From an uncultured Gemmatimonadota bacterium (GTDB lineage: Bacteria > Gemmatimonadota > Gemmatimonadetes > Gemmatimonadales > Gemmatimonadaceae): DNA of 20,539 nt. Of this stretch, positions 7,384 to 15,172 are shown in pieces. Location of the stretch: contig CAMLEQ010000018.1 in the NCBI GenBank assembly GCA_946479015.1, forward strand, positions 1-20,539, given 5' to 3'. How positions within the stretch are numbered: the stretch's first letter is position 1; each line of letters begins with the position of its first letter. A program made the position numbers and the translations under genes. The notes below the pieces were generated by a model that saw nothing but the letters and a program-made list of their open reading frames with translations, had not been told where the DNA came from and did no database searches.

Positions 7384-8529
7384 ATGTCGATCACCCGAGG
7401 TGCCCACTCCCGGTCGGTCGCCGCCCTGCTGGCGACGTCGCTGGCCCTTCCCGTGCTCGCCTGCCGCGCGCCCGTAGCGAGGAACGAGACCCAGGTGCGC
7501 ATCGCCCGGCGGGGCGCGGATGTGATCGCGGTGGGCGGCGCGCCGCAGCTCGACGACAGCATTCCGGGCGACGCGATGCTCGCGGGCGGCCAGCTCCGCT
7601 TCTCGGGCGCGACGGGCGAGGACTACATCGGCGCGGGCGGGTCGCAGTCGGTCACCGGACGAATCCACGGCAGCCTGCGCGCCGCTGGCGGCGAGATCCA
7701 CGTGGCGGCGCCGATCGACCGCAACGCCACCATCGCCGGCGGACGCGTCGCCATCGACAGTCTCGCCGTGGTCGGGCGCAACGCGTACATCGCCGGCGGC
7801 GAGGTGCGCATGGCTGGCACGGTACGCGAGACGCTCCAGATCACCGGCGGTACCGTGTTCATCGATGGAACCGTCGGCGGCGACGTACACGTGTCCGCCG
7901 GCGAGCTCCGCGTGGGACCGGGCGCGAGGATCGACGGGAGCCTCTACTACCGCGTACCCGCGGGGAAGGCGCGGGTGGATCCCGCCGCGCGGATCCGCGG
8001 CCGCGTGCTGGCGCTCCCCGCGCAGGACTGGAGTGGCGCGGCACGACTGTTCCGCGCGCTTCTCCTGATCGGATTTCTCGTGGCCGGTGCCGTGGCCGTG
8101 GCGCTCGCGCCGCGCGTGGCGATCGACGCCGCCGAGCGACTTCGCGAGCGCCCGGGGTACGCGGCGCTCGTGGGATTTCTGTGGCTGGTGCTCGTGCCCA
8201 TCGCCGCGGTGATCGTCGCGATCACGCTCGTGGGACTCCCGCTCGCGCTGCTGGCGTGCGCCATCTATCTGGTGGTGGCATACCTTGGCCGCGTCGTGCT
8301 GGCGCTCTGGCTCGGGCGGCTCCTGCTCGGCCCTCGCGCGGCCGGCGGACGAGGAGGGATCGTGGTGGGCTTCCTCGCCGGTGCGATCATTCTCGCCATC
8401 GTGGCGCTGATACCGGTGCTCGGCGGCCTCGTGTGGCTGGTGGCCACCATCGTCGGCGTCGGCGCGCTGCTCGTGGCGCTGCGCGCGTGGTCGCGCGGAG
8501 CGGAGGAGCCGCGCACGCTCGGTGCGTAG
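7384..8529 (+). CDS. Bactofilin-like (polymer-forming) lipoprotein or membrane protein with C-terminal transmembrane segments
   Basis: A 381-residue protein with two parts. After a signal segment with a lipobox-like VLAC (Cys27), residues 45-205 are a short-period repeat of Gly-rich strands ([61 protein letters not shown]). This pattern fits a right-handed beta-helix of the bactofilin kind. The region from about 225 to 370 is strongly hydrophobic, with about six membrane segments. Such membrane-fused polymer-forming proteins are common in bacteria but uncharacterised. An N-terminal lipid anchor together with a polytopic C-terminus would put the beta-helix outside the inner membrane. The ATG at 7384 has GGAGGTG upstream; the longer frame to 7282 lacks this. 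It is divergent from the copper ATPase gene, with about 157 bases between starts. Confidence 0.8.
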   Translation: MSITRGAHSRSVAALLATSLALPVLACRAPVARNETQVRIARRGADVIAVGGAPQLDDSIPGDAMLAGGQLRFSGATGEDYIGAGGSQSVTGRIHGSLRAAGGEIHVAAPIDRNATIAGGRVAIDSLAVVGRNAYIAGGEVRMAGTVRETLQITGGTVFIDGTVGGDVHVSAGELRVGPGARIDGSLYYRVPAGKARVDPAARIRGRVLALPAQDWSGAARLFRALLLIGFLVAGAVAVALAPRVAIDAAERLRERPGYAALVGFLWLVLVPIAAVIVAITLVGLPLALLACAIYLVVAYLGRVVLALWLGRLLLGPRAAGGRGGIVVGFLAGAIILAIVALIPVLGGLVWLVATIVGVGALLVALRAWSRGAEEPRTLGA

Positions 8530-8565
8530 ATGCCGGCAGCCGAGCGCCCACGGCGGGCGAATCGG

Positions 8566-9633
8566 TCAGCCGCGCGAGACCGAGCGCGCGCCGCGGCGCG
8601 CGGCGAGCCGCCGCTCGCCAGCGCTTCGCAGGCGGCGGAACAGGGAGCGGACGAGCGCGAACACGGCGATCACGACCACGAGCGTCGCGGGACCCACGAC
8701 CCAGATCCACACCAGGTTCCTGCGAACGAACGTGCGCGAGGCGTCGTCGATCCGCGCCACGCGCGGACGCGCGCGCTCGTACGTGACCGCGAGCCGTGTA
8801 CCGGTCGCGATCCCTGGCACGCCGTCATCCACGGCATCCACCGCCAGCACGGTGTCGCCGGCGCGCTCGGGAACGATCGCGAGCGACACGAGCCGGTACG
8901 GCGCGACCAGCTCGACCCCGGCGGTCTCGTCCCCTTCTCCCAACCGGGTGATGCGGTAGACGTCCCGCACCACCGCCGTCGCGTGCCCAACCGCGCCCGA
9001 TGGCGCCGGCGGCAGCTCCGGCGCCTCGATCGGCAGCCACGCGACGATCGCCGTGAGGAGTGCGCCAAGCGCCGCCACGCGGGATCTGCCCTTCACCCAG
9101 AGGAGCAGGAAGCCGATCGCCAGCAGCACGAGCGCGGCGATCTCGAGCACCTTCCAGAGCACCGGCAGCGCGCTGATGCGGAGATCGTCGAGCGTCGAGC
9201 GCTCCGCGAGGCGCACGGAAGGGAGGCCGAGCAGCGATGCCGTCTCCGAGCGCGGGAGATACCGGATTCGCACCGGCCCGCCGGCGCGCAGCCGGTCGAA
9301 CGTCGCCTCATCGGGGACCGACACGTACGCGGTGCGAAGCCACGATCGGGACGGCGCGCTCGGGCGGTAGCGGACCGTCACCTGGCGGTCCAGCGACCAC
9401 GAGTCGTGCCGCACCTGGAGCTGCTCGTGCTTGCCGAGCACCACGGCGGGGATCGTCACGCCGCGCGCGTCCACCTCCATGGACGAGCGCAGGAGCACCC
9501 AGCCCAGCGCCGCGGCCAGCAGCACCAGCCCGAGCAGGTAGGCGCCGCCCATGATCGCGCCGCATCCGGCGCGCGACTCCCCATCGGCATCACGCGCGGG
9601 GAGCGCGGCGTCGATACGGGTGCGTCTGGTCAC
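8566..9633 (-). CDS. Membrane protein with two DUF3592-like regions
   Basis: A 355-residue protein. Transmembrane segments are visible at about 29-48, 160-178 and 186-200, and again near 308-328 before a basic tail. Between them are two soluble beta-rich regions. The first (about 55-130, with VTIPAVVLGKHEQ, VTVRYRP and GGPVRIRYLP) follows the DUF3592 pattern of 'a-V...V.Y..' strands ending in 'G..V.v.Y.P'. The second (about 215-295, HATAVVRDVYRI to TRLAVTYERARPRVARI) repeats it less clearly. Function unknown. It follows the BNR-repeat gene on the same strand, separated by a strong hairpin, and converges on the bactofilin-like gene. The start taken is GTG at 9633; ATG at 9552 would drop 27 polar residues and begin at the first membrane helix. 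Neither has a clear ribosome binding site. Confidence 0.75.
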   Translation of the reverse strand: MTRRTRIDAALPARDADGESRAGCGAIMGGAYLLGLVLLAAALGWVLLRSSMEVDARGVTIPAVVLGKHEQLQVRHDSWSLDRQVTVRYRPSAPSRSWLRTAYVSVPDEATFDRLRAGGPVRIRYLPRSETASLLGLPSVRLAERSTLDDLRISALPVLWKVLEIAALVLLAIGFLLLWVKGRSRVAALGALLTAIVAWLPIEAPELPPAPSGAVGHATAVVRDVYRITRLGEGDETAGVELVAPYRLVSLAIVPERAGDTVLAVDAVDDGVPGIATGTRLAVTYERARPRVARIDDASRTFVRRNLVWIWVVGPATLVVVIAVFALVRSLFRRLRSAGERRLAARRGARSVSRG

Positions 9634-9641
9634 GGCGGCAT

Positions 9642-9707
9642 CTCGGCATGGCGGGCGACCGGCCCCTGTGCCGGGCCGGTCGCCGCGCCGTGCTACGATA
9701 TGCCGAG
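9642..9707 (-). terminator. Nested inverted repeat after the BNR-repeat gene
   Basis: Positions 9654-9665 and 9673-9684 form a perfect 12-bp stem (GGCGACCGGCCC and its complement) with a 7-base loop. An outer 8-bp inverted repeat (9642-9649 and 9700-9707, CTCGGCAT) encloses it. The whole structure fills the gap between the stop of the minus-strand BNR gene (9721) and the GTG start of the DUF3592 gene (9633). It is probably a terminator, but the outer arms could also be an operator. No T-run follows. Confidence 0.55.
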
Positions 9708-9720
9708 CCGCCTCGCCGCG

Positions 9721-12687
9721 CTACATCGCGTAGTCCCGCGGCTCCGGCCGCACCGTGAACGACTGCGTGTAGCGCTGGCCGTTCACCGTGAGCCGCGCGG
9801 TGAACGTCCCCGTGAGCAGCGGCGGGCGCCGCCTGAACCCTTCGCCGCGATTCCGCCCGCGCCCCTCATCCGGCGGCACGGGCAGCCACACCGCGCGGTG
9901 CATTCCGGCGCTGGCGGAGAAGCGCGGCGGCGCCTGCCGCCAGAGCGGGGATGTGTTGGGGATCCCGCCGTCGCGCCCGCGAGCGCTTCCGTCCGCCTGC
10001 TCCGGTTCGTCCTCGCTCGAGAAGGTGCGGAGCAGCTTCCCGCTCGCGTCGAGGATCTCCAGCGTGACCGGGCCGGTCGCGTCGCGCTTCAGGTAGTAAT
10101 CGATGTACGCGCCCTCCGGCGGGTTCTCCGCCCGCGGCTCGTCGCGCTGCATCGGCGTCCCGTTGTCCCCGCCCTGCACGTAGGCGATGGCGTCCGCCGG
10201 CTTGAACAGGTGGACGTCGCTCGCGAGCACATCCGGCGTCGCCTGGCGGAGCGTCGAGATGTCGTCGATCACCCAGAAGCCGCGCCCGTGCGTGGCGACG
10301 ATGAGGTCGTCACCGTACACCTCGAAGTCGCGCACCGAGGTGACGGGAAGGTTCTGCTGGAGCGGCAGCCAGTGATCGCCATCGTCGAACGACACGAACG
10401 CGCCCCGCTCCGTGCCGGCGAAGAGGAGCCCCCGGCGCACCGGGTCCTCGCGGATCACGTGCACGTACACGCCGCGCGGCAGCCCGTTCGTGATCGGCTC
10501 CCAGCTCTTCCCGCGGTCGCGTGTGCGGTAGACGTACGGATCGAAGTCCTGGAGCTGGTGGCGGTCGACGCTGGCGTACGCCGTGTCCAGGTCGAAGTGC
10601 GACGCCTCGATCATCGTCACGCGGCTCCACGCTCCCACCGCGCGGGGAGTGACGTCGTGCCACGTCGCGCCGTTGTCGGTGGTGATGTGGATCAGTCCAT
10701 CGTCCGTCCCCACCCACACCATCGGCACGAGCAGCGGCGAGGGGGCGATGGTGTAGATGACGCCGCGCTTCCCGTTGCGGTCCGTGTCCGCCGCCGCGGC
10801 GGCGTCGAGCGTGCGCGGCACGCCCGCGTTCGGCCGCGTGAGATCGGGGCTCATCCGCGTCCACGTCCGCGCGCCATCGGTGGTGCGGAACAGGTACTGG
10901 TTGGCGTAGAACAGCGCGCGGGGATCGGCGCGCGAGAAGACGAGCGGCTGCGTCCAGTCGGCGCGCGGCGTGTCCCCTTCGGGGACCGTGGGCACCGTGG
11001 TGCCGGAGATCGGCCGGTTCGCCTCGAGATCGTAGCGCTGCCCCGTGCCGCCGAAGATGATCCCCGGGTGCAGCGGGTCGCCCGCCGTGTAGCCGCTCTC
11101 CCCGCCGGCGCCGATCGGCTCCCAGTCGCGCATGGAGATCTCGCCGAACTTCCCACGCGAGCGCACCGCGACCGCGCCGCTGTCCTGCTGCGCACCCGTC
11201 ACCCAGTACGGGTAGCGGTAGTCCACCGACACGTGGTAGATCTGCGCCGTCGGCTGGTTCAGCCACGAGCTCCACGTCACGTCGCGCGGATCGCTCGTGC
11301 GCGCGTTGCGCGTGATGATCGTCCCCTGGTCCGACGCGACGATCATCGTGTTCGGGTCGTCCGGCGACACCCACGCCTGGTGGTAGTCGTCCCCTCCGGG
11401 CGATCCGCGGAGCGCCACCCACGTCTTCCCGCCGTCCATCGAGCGCGACACGGCGACGTTCGAGACGTACACGGTGTCCGCGTCGCGCGGGTCAACCGCC
11501 ACGTGCTCGAAGTACCAGCCGCGCCCCCACAGCGCCGGATCCGCGGAGAGGCGGGTCCAGCTCTCGCCGCCGTCGTCGGAGCGGAAGAATCCGCCGCGCC
11601 CGTGCGCGCCGGCGCCGAAGGAGCCTCCGGCGGAGCCCGCGGCGGTGGTGTCCTTCGGCGCGGTGGGATCGGCGAGCAGGTCATCGATCACCGCGTACAC
11701 GCGGCGCGGATCGCTCGGCGCCACCGCGATCCCCGACTTGCCGATCCCCTCGTCAGGCAGCCCCGCCCCGAGCTGCCGCCACGTGCTCCCGCCGTCGGTG
11801 GACTTGTAGATCCCTCCGCCCGGGCCGTTCGTCGGGGCGTAGGTGTACCAGGGGGGACGCCGTGTGTTCCAGAGCCCCGCGTACACGATCCGCGGGTTCG
11901 TGGGATCGATCACCACCTCCACCGCGCCCACGTCCTCGTTCCGGTACAGCACCTTCTCCCACGTGCGCCCGCCGTCGCGCGAGCGGAACACTCCGCGCTC
12001 CGGATTCGGCGCGTACAGGTGGCCGATCGCGGCGACGAACACGATGTCGGGGTTCGTGGGATCGACCGCGATCTTCCCGATGTGCTGCGTCTCGTCGAGC
12101 CCGAGGTGCGTCCACGTCCTTCCCGCATCGCTCGACCGATACACGCCGTTGCCGAAGCCCGTGGAGTCGCGCAGGGTACACTCCCCGCTCCCCACGTAGA
12201 CGACGTCCGGCTTCGACGGCGCCACGGCGATCGCGCCGATCGACGCCACCGGCTGGGAGTCGAACACCGGCTCCCACACGCGCCCCGCGTCCACCGTCTT
12301 CCACACGCCGCCGTTCACCGCGCCGAAGTAGAACTCGTTCGGCCGCCCCGGCACCCCCGTCACCGCATCCACGCGCCCACCGCGGAAGGGGCCGAGCATG
12401 CGCCACCGCAGTCCGGAGTAGAGGGGAGAGAGGTCGGCATCCGTCGCGGTCACGGTGCCCGTCGTAGCCGCGGTGCCGGCCGCGGGGGGCGCTGCGGGGA
12501 CGGGAGGCGCGTGCACCGGGAGTGCGAGCGCGCCTCTCCCGAAGCGCGCGCCGAACATCGATAGAGCGCTCACCTGCCCCGCCCGCAGCAGAAAGCCGCG
12601 GCGGGAGAAGGCGGAAGCGGTGGGCTCGATCCCCGAGGCGTCGGGGTGCTCGGGCGTGGGACGATCGGAGGACGTGGGTCGCGTCAC
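9721..12687 (-). CDS. Tat-exported BNR/sortilin (VPS10)-like repeat protein
   Basis: A 988-residue protein of the large family usually annotated as 'glycosyl hydrolase' or 'WD40/YVTN/BNR-like repeat-containing protein', abundant in Gemmatimonadota and Acidobacteriota. A twin-arginine signal (SRRGFLLRAG, arginines at 29-30) precedes the conserved entry LRWRMLGPFRGGRVDAVTGV. At least nine Asp-box units follow, e.g. SSDAGRTW, SRDGGRTW, STDGGSTW, SDDGGESW, SMDGGKTW, TTDGARTW, TTDNGATW, TRDRGKSW. These mark a multi-bladed beta-propeller like sortilin. The C-terminal part (about 860-985) has beta-sandwich-like strands, LEILDASGKLLRTF and GTFTARLTVNGQRYTQSF. No catalytic residues are assigned; the hydrolase label is doubtful. 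The start GTG at 12687 is chosen because AGGAG lies eight bases upstream; an in-frame TTG at 12693 lies too close to it. Confidence 0.92.
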   Translation of the reverse strand: MTRPTSSDRPTPEHPDASGIEPTASAFSRRGFLLRAGQVSALSMFGARFGRGALALPVHAPPVPAAPPAAGTAATTGTVTATDADLSPLYSGLRWRMLGPFRGGRVDAVTGVPGRPNEFYFGAVNGGVWKTVDAGRVWEPVFDSQPVASIGAIAVAPSKPDVVYVGSGECTLRDSTGFGNGVYRSSDAGRTWTHLGLDETQHIGKIAVDPTNPDIVFVAAIGHLYAPNPERGVFRSRDGGRTWEKVLYRNEDVGAVEVVIDPTNPRIVYAGLWNTRRPPWYTYAPTNGPGGGIYKSTDGGSTWRQLGAGLPDEGIGKSGIAVAPSDPRRVYAVIDDLLADPTAPKDTTAAGSAGGSFGAGAHGRGGFFRSDDGGESWTRLSADPALWGRGWYFEHVAVDPRDADTVYVSNVAVSRSMDGGKTWVALRGSPGGDDYHQAWVSPDDPNTMIVASDQGTIITRNARTSDPRDVTWSSWLNQPTAQIYHVSVDYRYPYWVTGAQQDSGAVAVRSRGKFGEISMRDWEPIGAGGESGYTAGDPLHPGIIFGGTGQRYDLEANRPISGTTVPTVPEGDTPRADWTQPLVFSRADPRALFYANQYLFRTTDGARTWTRMSPDLTRPNAGVPRTLDAAAAADTDRNGKRGVIYTIAPSPLLVPMVWVGTDDGLIHITTDNGATWHDVTPRAVGAWSRVTMIEASHFDLDTAYASVDRHQLQDFDPYVYRTRDRGKSWEPITNGLPRGVYVHVIREDPVRRGLLFAGTERGAFVSFDDGDHWLPLQQNLPVTSVRDFEVYGDDLIVATHGRGFWVIDDISTLRQATPDVLASDVHLFKPADAIAYVQGGDNGTPMQRDEPRAENPPEGAYIDYYLKRDATGPVTLEILDASGKLLRTFSSEDEPEQADGSARGRDGGIPNTSPLWRQAPPRFSASAGMHRAVWLPVPPDEGRGRNRGEGFRRRPPLLTGTFTARLTVNGQRYTQSFTVRPEPRDYAM

Positions 12688-13005
12688 CTGCAAGGCTCCT
12701 GGAGTGTGAGCGGACGGAGGTCCCGGATGGGATCGTGAGGCGGACGGCGGAAGGTGGAACGCGGACCGGCGCCGGTCAATCGTGCGGCGCGCGGCTCACG
12801 CGCACCCATGTCGCCCGCCACCGATCCACGAGGGGAGTACGTCCCGCCGGCGCCCTCCTGCTCCACGCCACCACGGTCGCGGCGTGCGTCGTCCCCATGC
12901 GGCGCGCGGTCGCCGTGGATCCGCTCATCGCCATGCGAGCGAGTGACGGCGTGGTGGCGCGGGGCGCGACGAACGATACATTCCGATCGTCCACCTCCCC
13001 GCGCC
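12688..13005. other. Divergent intergenic region before the acetyltransferase gene
   Basis: This 318-base gap lies between the divergent BNR-repeat and GNAT genes. The first 13 bases hold the BNR gene's ribosome binding site. Near the other end, TACATT at 12977-12982 could be a -10 element 24 bases before the GNAT start, but no -35 is clear. Open frames across the gap have Arg- and His-rich translations without ribosome binding sites and are rejected. I see no RNA gene or repeat. Confidence 0.4.
12696..12700 (-). promoter_or_regulatory. Ribosome binding site of the BNR-repeat gene
   Basis: AGGAG on the minus strand, eight bases before the GTG at 12687. The alternative in-frame TTG at 12693 is only two bases from it, so this site decides the start. 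Confidence 0.6.
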
Positions 13006-13518
13006 ATGCTGACGATCCCACACCTGACCACCGACCGCCTCCTGCTGCGCGCGTTCGCGCCGGAGGACTTCGAGCCCTACGCCGAGATGATGGCCAACCC
13101 GGACGTCACGCGGCACCTCGGCAAGGGGCAGCCGCTCTCCCGTGTCGAGGCGTGGCAGCAGTTGGCGATGTTCACGGGGCACTGGGTGCTGCGCGGCTTC
13201 GGCCTGTGGGCGGTCGAGGAGCGCGCGACGGGACGGTTCATCGGCCGGATCGGCTGTCAGGAGCCCGAGGGGTTTCCGGCATTCGAGATCGCCTACACCC
13301 TGATGCCCGCGGCGTGGGGGAAGGGCTACGCGCGCGAGGGCGCGGCCGCCGCGCTGCGCTTCGCGCGCGACACGCTGCGCCGCACGGACATCACCAGCAT
13401 CATCCGTCCGGCGAACGCCGCCTCCATTCGCGTGGCGCGATCGCTCGGCGCGGTCGCCGGAGAGACGGTCGAGTTCTACGGTGCGCCGTCGGTACTCTAC
13501 CGCTACCCGCCGGCGTGA
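13006..13518 (+). CDS. GNAT-family N-acetyltransferase (RimJ/RimL type)
   Basis: A 170-residue protein of normal length for GNAT acetyltransferases of the RimJ/RimL group. It opens with the usual TDRLLLRAFAPEDFEPYAEMMANPDV, continues with GLWAVEERATGRFIGRIG (strand-turn-strand), then FEIAYTLMPAAWGKGYAREGA. WGKGYA at 104-109 is the acetyl-CoA pyrophosphate loop. The PANAASIRVARSLG element at 135-148 is the conserved Asn and helix near the end. It transfers an acetyl group from acetyl-CoA to an amine, perhaps a protein N-terminus or small molecule; the substrate is not predictable. There is no clear Shine-Dalgarno before the ATG. It converges on the SYLF-domain gene, 30 bases between stops. Confidence 0.93.
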   Translation: MLTIPHLTTDRLLLRAFAPEDFEPYAEMMANPDVTRHLGKGQPLSRVEAWQQLAMFTGHWVLRGFGLWAVEERATGRFIGRIGCQEPEGFPAFEIAYTLMPAAWGKGYAREGAAAALRFARDTLRRTDITSIIRPANAASIRVARSLGAVAGETVEFYGAPSVLYRYPPA

Positions 13519-13523
13519 CGGCT

Positions 13524-13539
13524 GCGCGGCGCACCGCGC
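13524..13539. terminator. Short hairpin between convergent genes
   Basis: GCGCGG (13524-13529) and CCGCGC (13534-13539) form a 6-bp stem with a 4-base loop between the GNAT stop and the SYLF-protein stop. The position fits a shared terminator, but a stem this short is easily chance in such GC-rich DNA. Confidence 0.3.
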
Positions 13540-13548
13540 TCCCGCCGC

Positions 13549-14295
13549 CTACTTCGTCTTCCCCGCCCCGATGTTCTTCTCGAGGCTCTTCAGGAAGGGG
13601 CGCACCGTCGCCGGCGCGCGCGACCCGTCCATGCTGAGCAGCGTCCGCACGCTCTTCGCGTCGCCGCCGTCCGGCAGCCCGCCGGCGCCGCCGTAGACGG
13701 ACTGGTTCGCGGAGTAGTCCAGCTCCCACTTGGTCCCCGAGATGTCCACGCCGGCGAACAGCCCCTTGGTCTTCGAGTACGAGTAGATCTCGGCGCCCAT
13801 CCGGTAGTCCGTCGCCGCGGCCACGTTCCGCCCCACCGGCCCCGCGGCCACGGAGGCGCCGCCGCCGAGATCGAAGGTGGACGACGCGATGCGGTCCGCA
13901 TCCTTGTTCACGAACACCAGCACGATGTCCGCCGACTGCCCGCCGATCTGGAAGCCGAAGCTCCCGCCCTTGAGCCCCACGAAGGTGGGCATGCTCCATC
14001 CGGAGCCCGTGCGGCAGCTCGCCAGCCCGTATCCGGCGCGCCCGCCGACGCCGAACCCCACCTGCACCACCCCCGGCACCACCGCCACGCACGTCGCCTG
14101 CGCGAGGAGACTGGTGGGCGGCGATTTGTCGGGGATCGCGACGAGCTCCGCGAGCACCTCCCCCGCGCGCTTCGCGCGTTTCGAGAGCTTGTCGTCCTGC
14201 GCCTGGAGCGCGCCGCTGGCCATGAGCGACGCGAGGAGAACGAGCGCGGCGAGCGCGCGGGCGAATCGGTTGGTGTTCCGAGTCATGATCGTCAT
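13549..14295 (-). CDS. SYLF/Ysc84-domain exported lipid-binding protein
   Basis: A 248-residue protein with a Sec signal peptide (basic start, hydrophobic LAALVLLASLMASGA, cleavage near ALQAQ). The mature part follows the Ysc84/SYLF pattern: VLAELVAIPDKSPPTSLLAQATCVAVVPGVVQVGFGVGG, then GYGLASCRTGSGWSMPTFVGLKGGSFGFQIGGQSADIVLVFVN and a GRNVAAATD / AEIYSYSKTKGLFAGVDISG section, all hallmarks of the family. Eukaryotic SYLF proteins bind phosphoinositides; bacterial members are exported and of unknown role. The start is taken at the ATG at 14295, with GAGG about 12 bases before it; the ATG at 14286 is possible and would leave the signal peptide intact. It follows the B3/B4 gene on the same strand with a 126-base gap holding two hairpins. 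Confidence 0.93.
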   Translation of the reverse strand: MTIMTRNTNRFARALAALVLLASLMASGALQAQDDKLSKRAKRAGEVLAELVAIPDKSPPTSLLAQATCVAVVPGVVQVGFGVGGRAGYGLASCRTGSGWSMPTFVGLKGGSFGFQIGGQSADIVLVFVNKDADRIASSTFDLGGGASVAAGPVGRNVAAATDYRMGAEIYSYSKTKGLFAGVDISGTKWELDYSANQSVYGGAGGLPDGGDAKSVRTLLSMDGSRAPATVRPFLKSLEKNIGAGKTK

Positions 14296-14338
14296 GCTGT
14301 CGACTGCCTCGTGAATGCTTCGTGAGGTGGCCCTCTGG

Positions 14339-14360
14339 CATCGCTCGCACCGGAGCGATG
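14339..14360 (-). terminator. Hairpin in the gap between the B3/B4 and SYLF genes
   Basis: CATCGCTC (14339-14346) and GAGCGATG (14353-14360) pair as a perfect 8-bp stem with a 6-base loop, 62 bases after the B3/B4 stop on the minus strand. It may be a second terminator or part of the SYLF gene's 5' leader. No T-run follows. Confidence 0.3.
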
Positions 14361-14392
14361 GCCGCCATCCCGACCACATCAATACCCGTGCC

Positions 14393-14412
14393 CGTCGAGA
14401 GGCCGCTCGACG
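14393..14412 (-). terminator. Hairpin just after the B3/B4 gene
   Basis: CGTCGAG (14393-14399) and CTCGACG (14406-14412) form a perfect 7-bp stem with a 6-base loop, starting 10 bases after the minus-strand stop codon at 14422-14424. The placement is that of a terminator, without a T-run. Confidence 0.35.
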
Positions 14413-14421
14413 ACGCGCGGC

Positions 14422-15066
14422 TCACCGCCCCGCCACGCCCTCCGTCGCCGCTCCCACCCCCTCGAGCAGCGTACGGTACCAGCGCTCCGCCTCGCGCAGC
14501 CGATCCTCGTACCCTGCGCACCCCCAGATCACGCTGAGCGTCGCCATCGTCCCCGCGTGCGTCTTGGTGCGCTGCGCGTCGCGCACGGCATTCGCGCACG
14601 GGCCGTCGGCGTCGAACAGGCAGACCAATCCGCCCAGCGCGATCTCCTGCCCCGAGGCGTTGAAGACGTAGGACTCCCCCTCCCCGGCGACACCGATGCG
14701 AAACGGCCCGCGTGCACGGCCGAGGTCCACCACGCTGATCGGCAGCCCGCTGTGCAGCGACACCGCGTTGCACACGTCCACCGCCTCGTTGATCGTCGCG
14801 AGCGCCCCCTCGCCGACCGCCCGCACGAGATACTCCGAGGCGGGCTTCCCGCGCCCCGTCGGCTTGTAGCCACCGTGCCGGAGCATGTCGCGCACCGCCG
14901 CACGTACCCCCTCGTCACGTTGCAGCGGAGCGGCCGCGTCGGGGCGCAGGAGCGCGAGCAGCTCCGCCGGCGTCGACAGCTCGCCGAGCGGCGCGGGGAA
15001 GGTGGTTGTGAACGCGGCCACGCGCAGAAGCGGGTGGTCGTCCACCGCGAGGGCGGGGTGGGTCAC
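14422..15066 (-). CDS. Free-standing B3/B4 (phenylalanyl-tRNA synthetase editing-type) domain protein
   Basis: A 214-residue protein whose centre matches the B3/4 domain of the bacterial phenylalanyl-tRNA synthetase beta subunit. The visible signature runs from about 57 to 165: VRDMLRHGGYKPTGRGKPASEYL, then INEAVDVCNAVSLHSGLPISVVDL and FNASGQEIALGGLVCLFD. In the synthetase this domain hydrolyses mischarged Tyr-tRNA-Phe. This gene has none of the rest of the synthetase (no anticodon-binding, B5 or catalytic-like domains), so it is a stand-alone member. Such proteins occur in many bacteria and are usually unassigned; trans-editing of a mischarged tRNA, or of a free amino-acid adduct, is inference. 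The GTG start at 15066 has GGAG five bases upstream. It is divergent from the short DUF3592 gene. Confidence 0.88.
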   Translation of the reverse strand: MTHPALAVDDHPLLRVAAFTTTFPAPLGELSTPAELLALLRPDAAAPLQRDEGVRAAVRDMLRHGGYKPTGRGKPASEYLVRAVGEGALATINEAVDVCNAVSLHSGLPISVVDLGRARGPFRIGVAGEGESYVFNASGQEIALGGLVCLFDADGPCANAVRDAQRTKTHAGTMATLSVIWGCAGYEDRLREAERWYRTLLEGVGAATEGVAGR

Positions 15067-15172
15067 GTGATCTCCGGAGGTGGTCTGGTTCCCGGCGCGA
15101 AACGAACCGTCGGACCGCGCCGTCCATTCGCTGGCCCCTCGAAGATATCCTCCCGCTCATCCCCGGAGCCAC

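Noticed and set aside
8586..8601. 16-bp perfect palindrome near the end of the DUF3592-like gene
   Set aside because: It has no loop, consists only of G and C, and lies within coding sequence; expected by chance in such GC-rich DNA.
8530..12564. A 1344-codon plus-strand open frame
   Set aside because: It is antisense to the DUF3592 and BNR-repeat genes, its translation is Arg/His/Ala-rich without domain features, and it has no ribosome binding site. It follows from third-position GC bias in the real genes.
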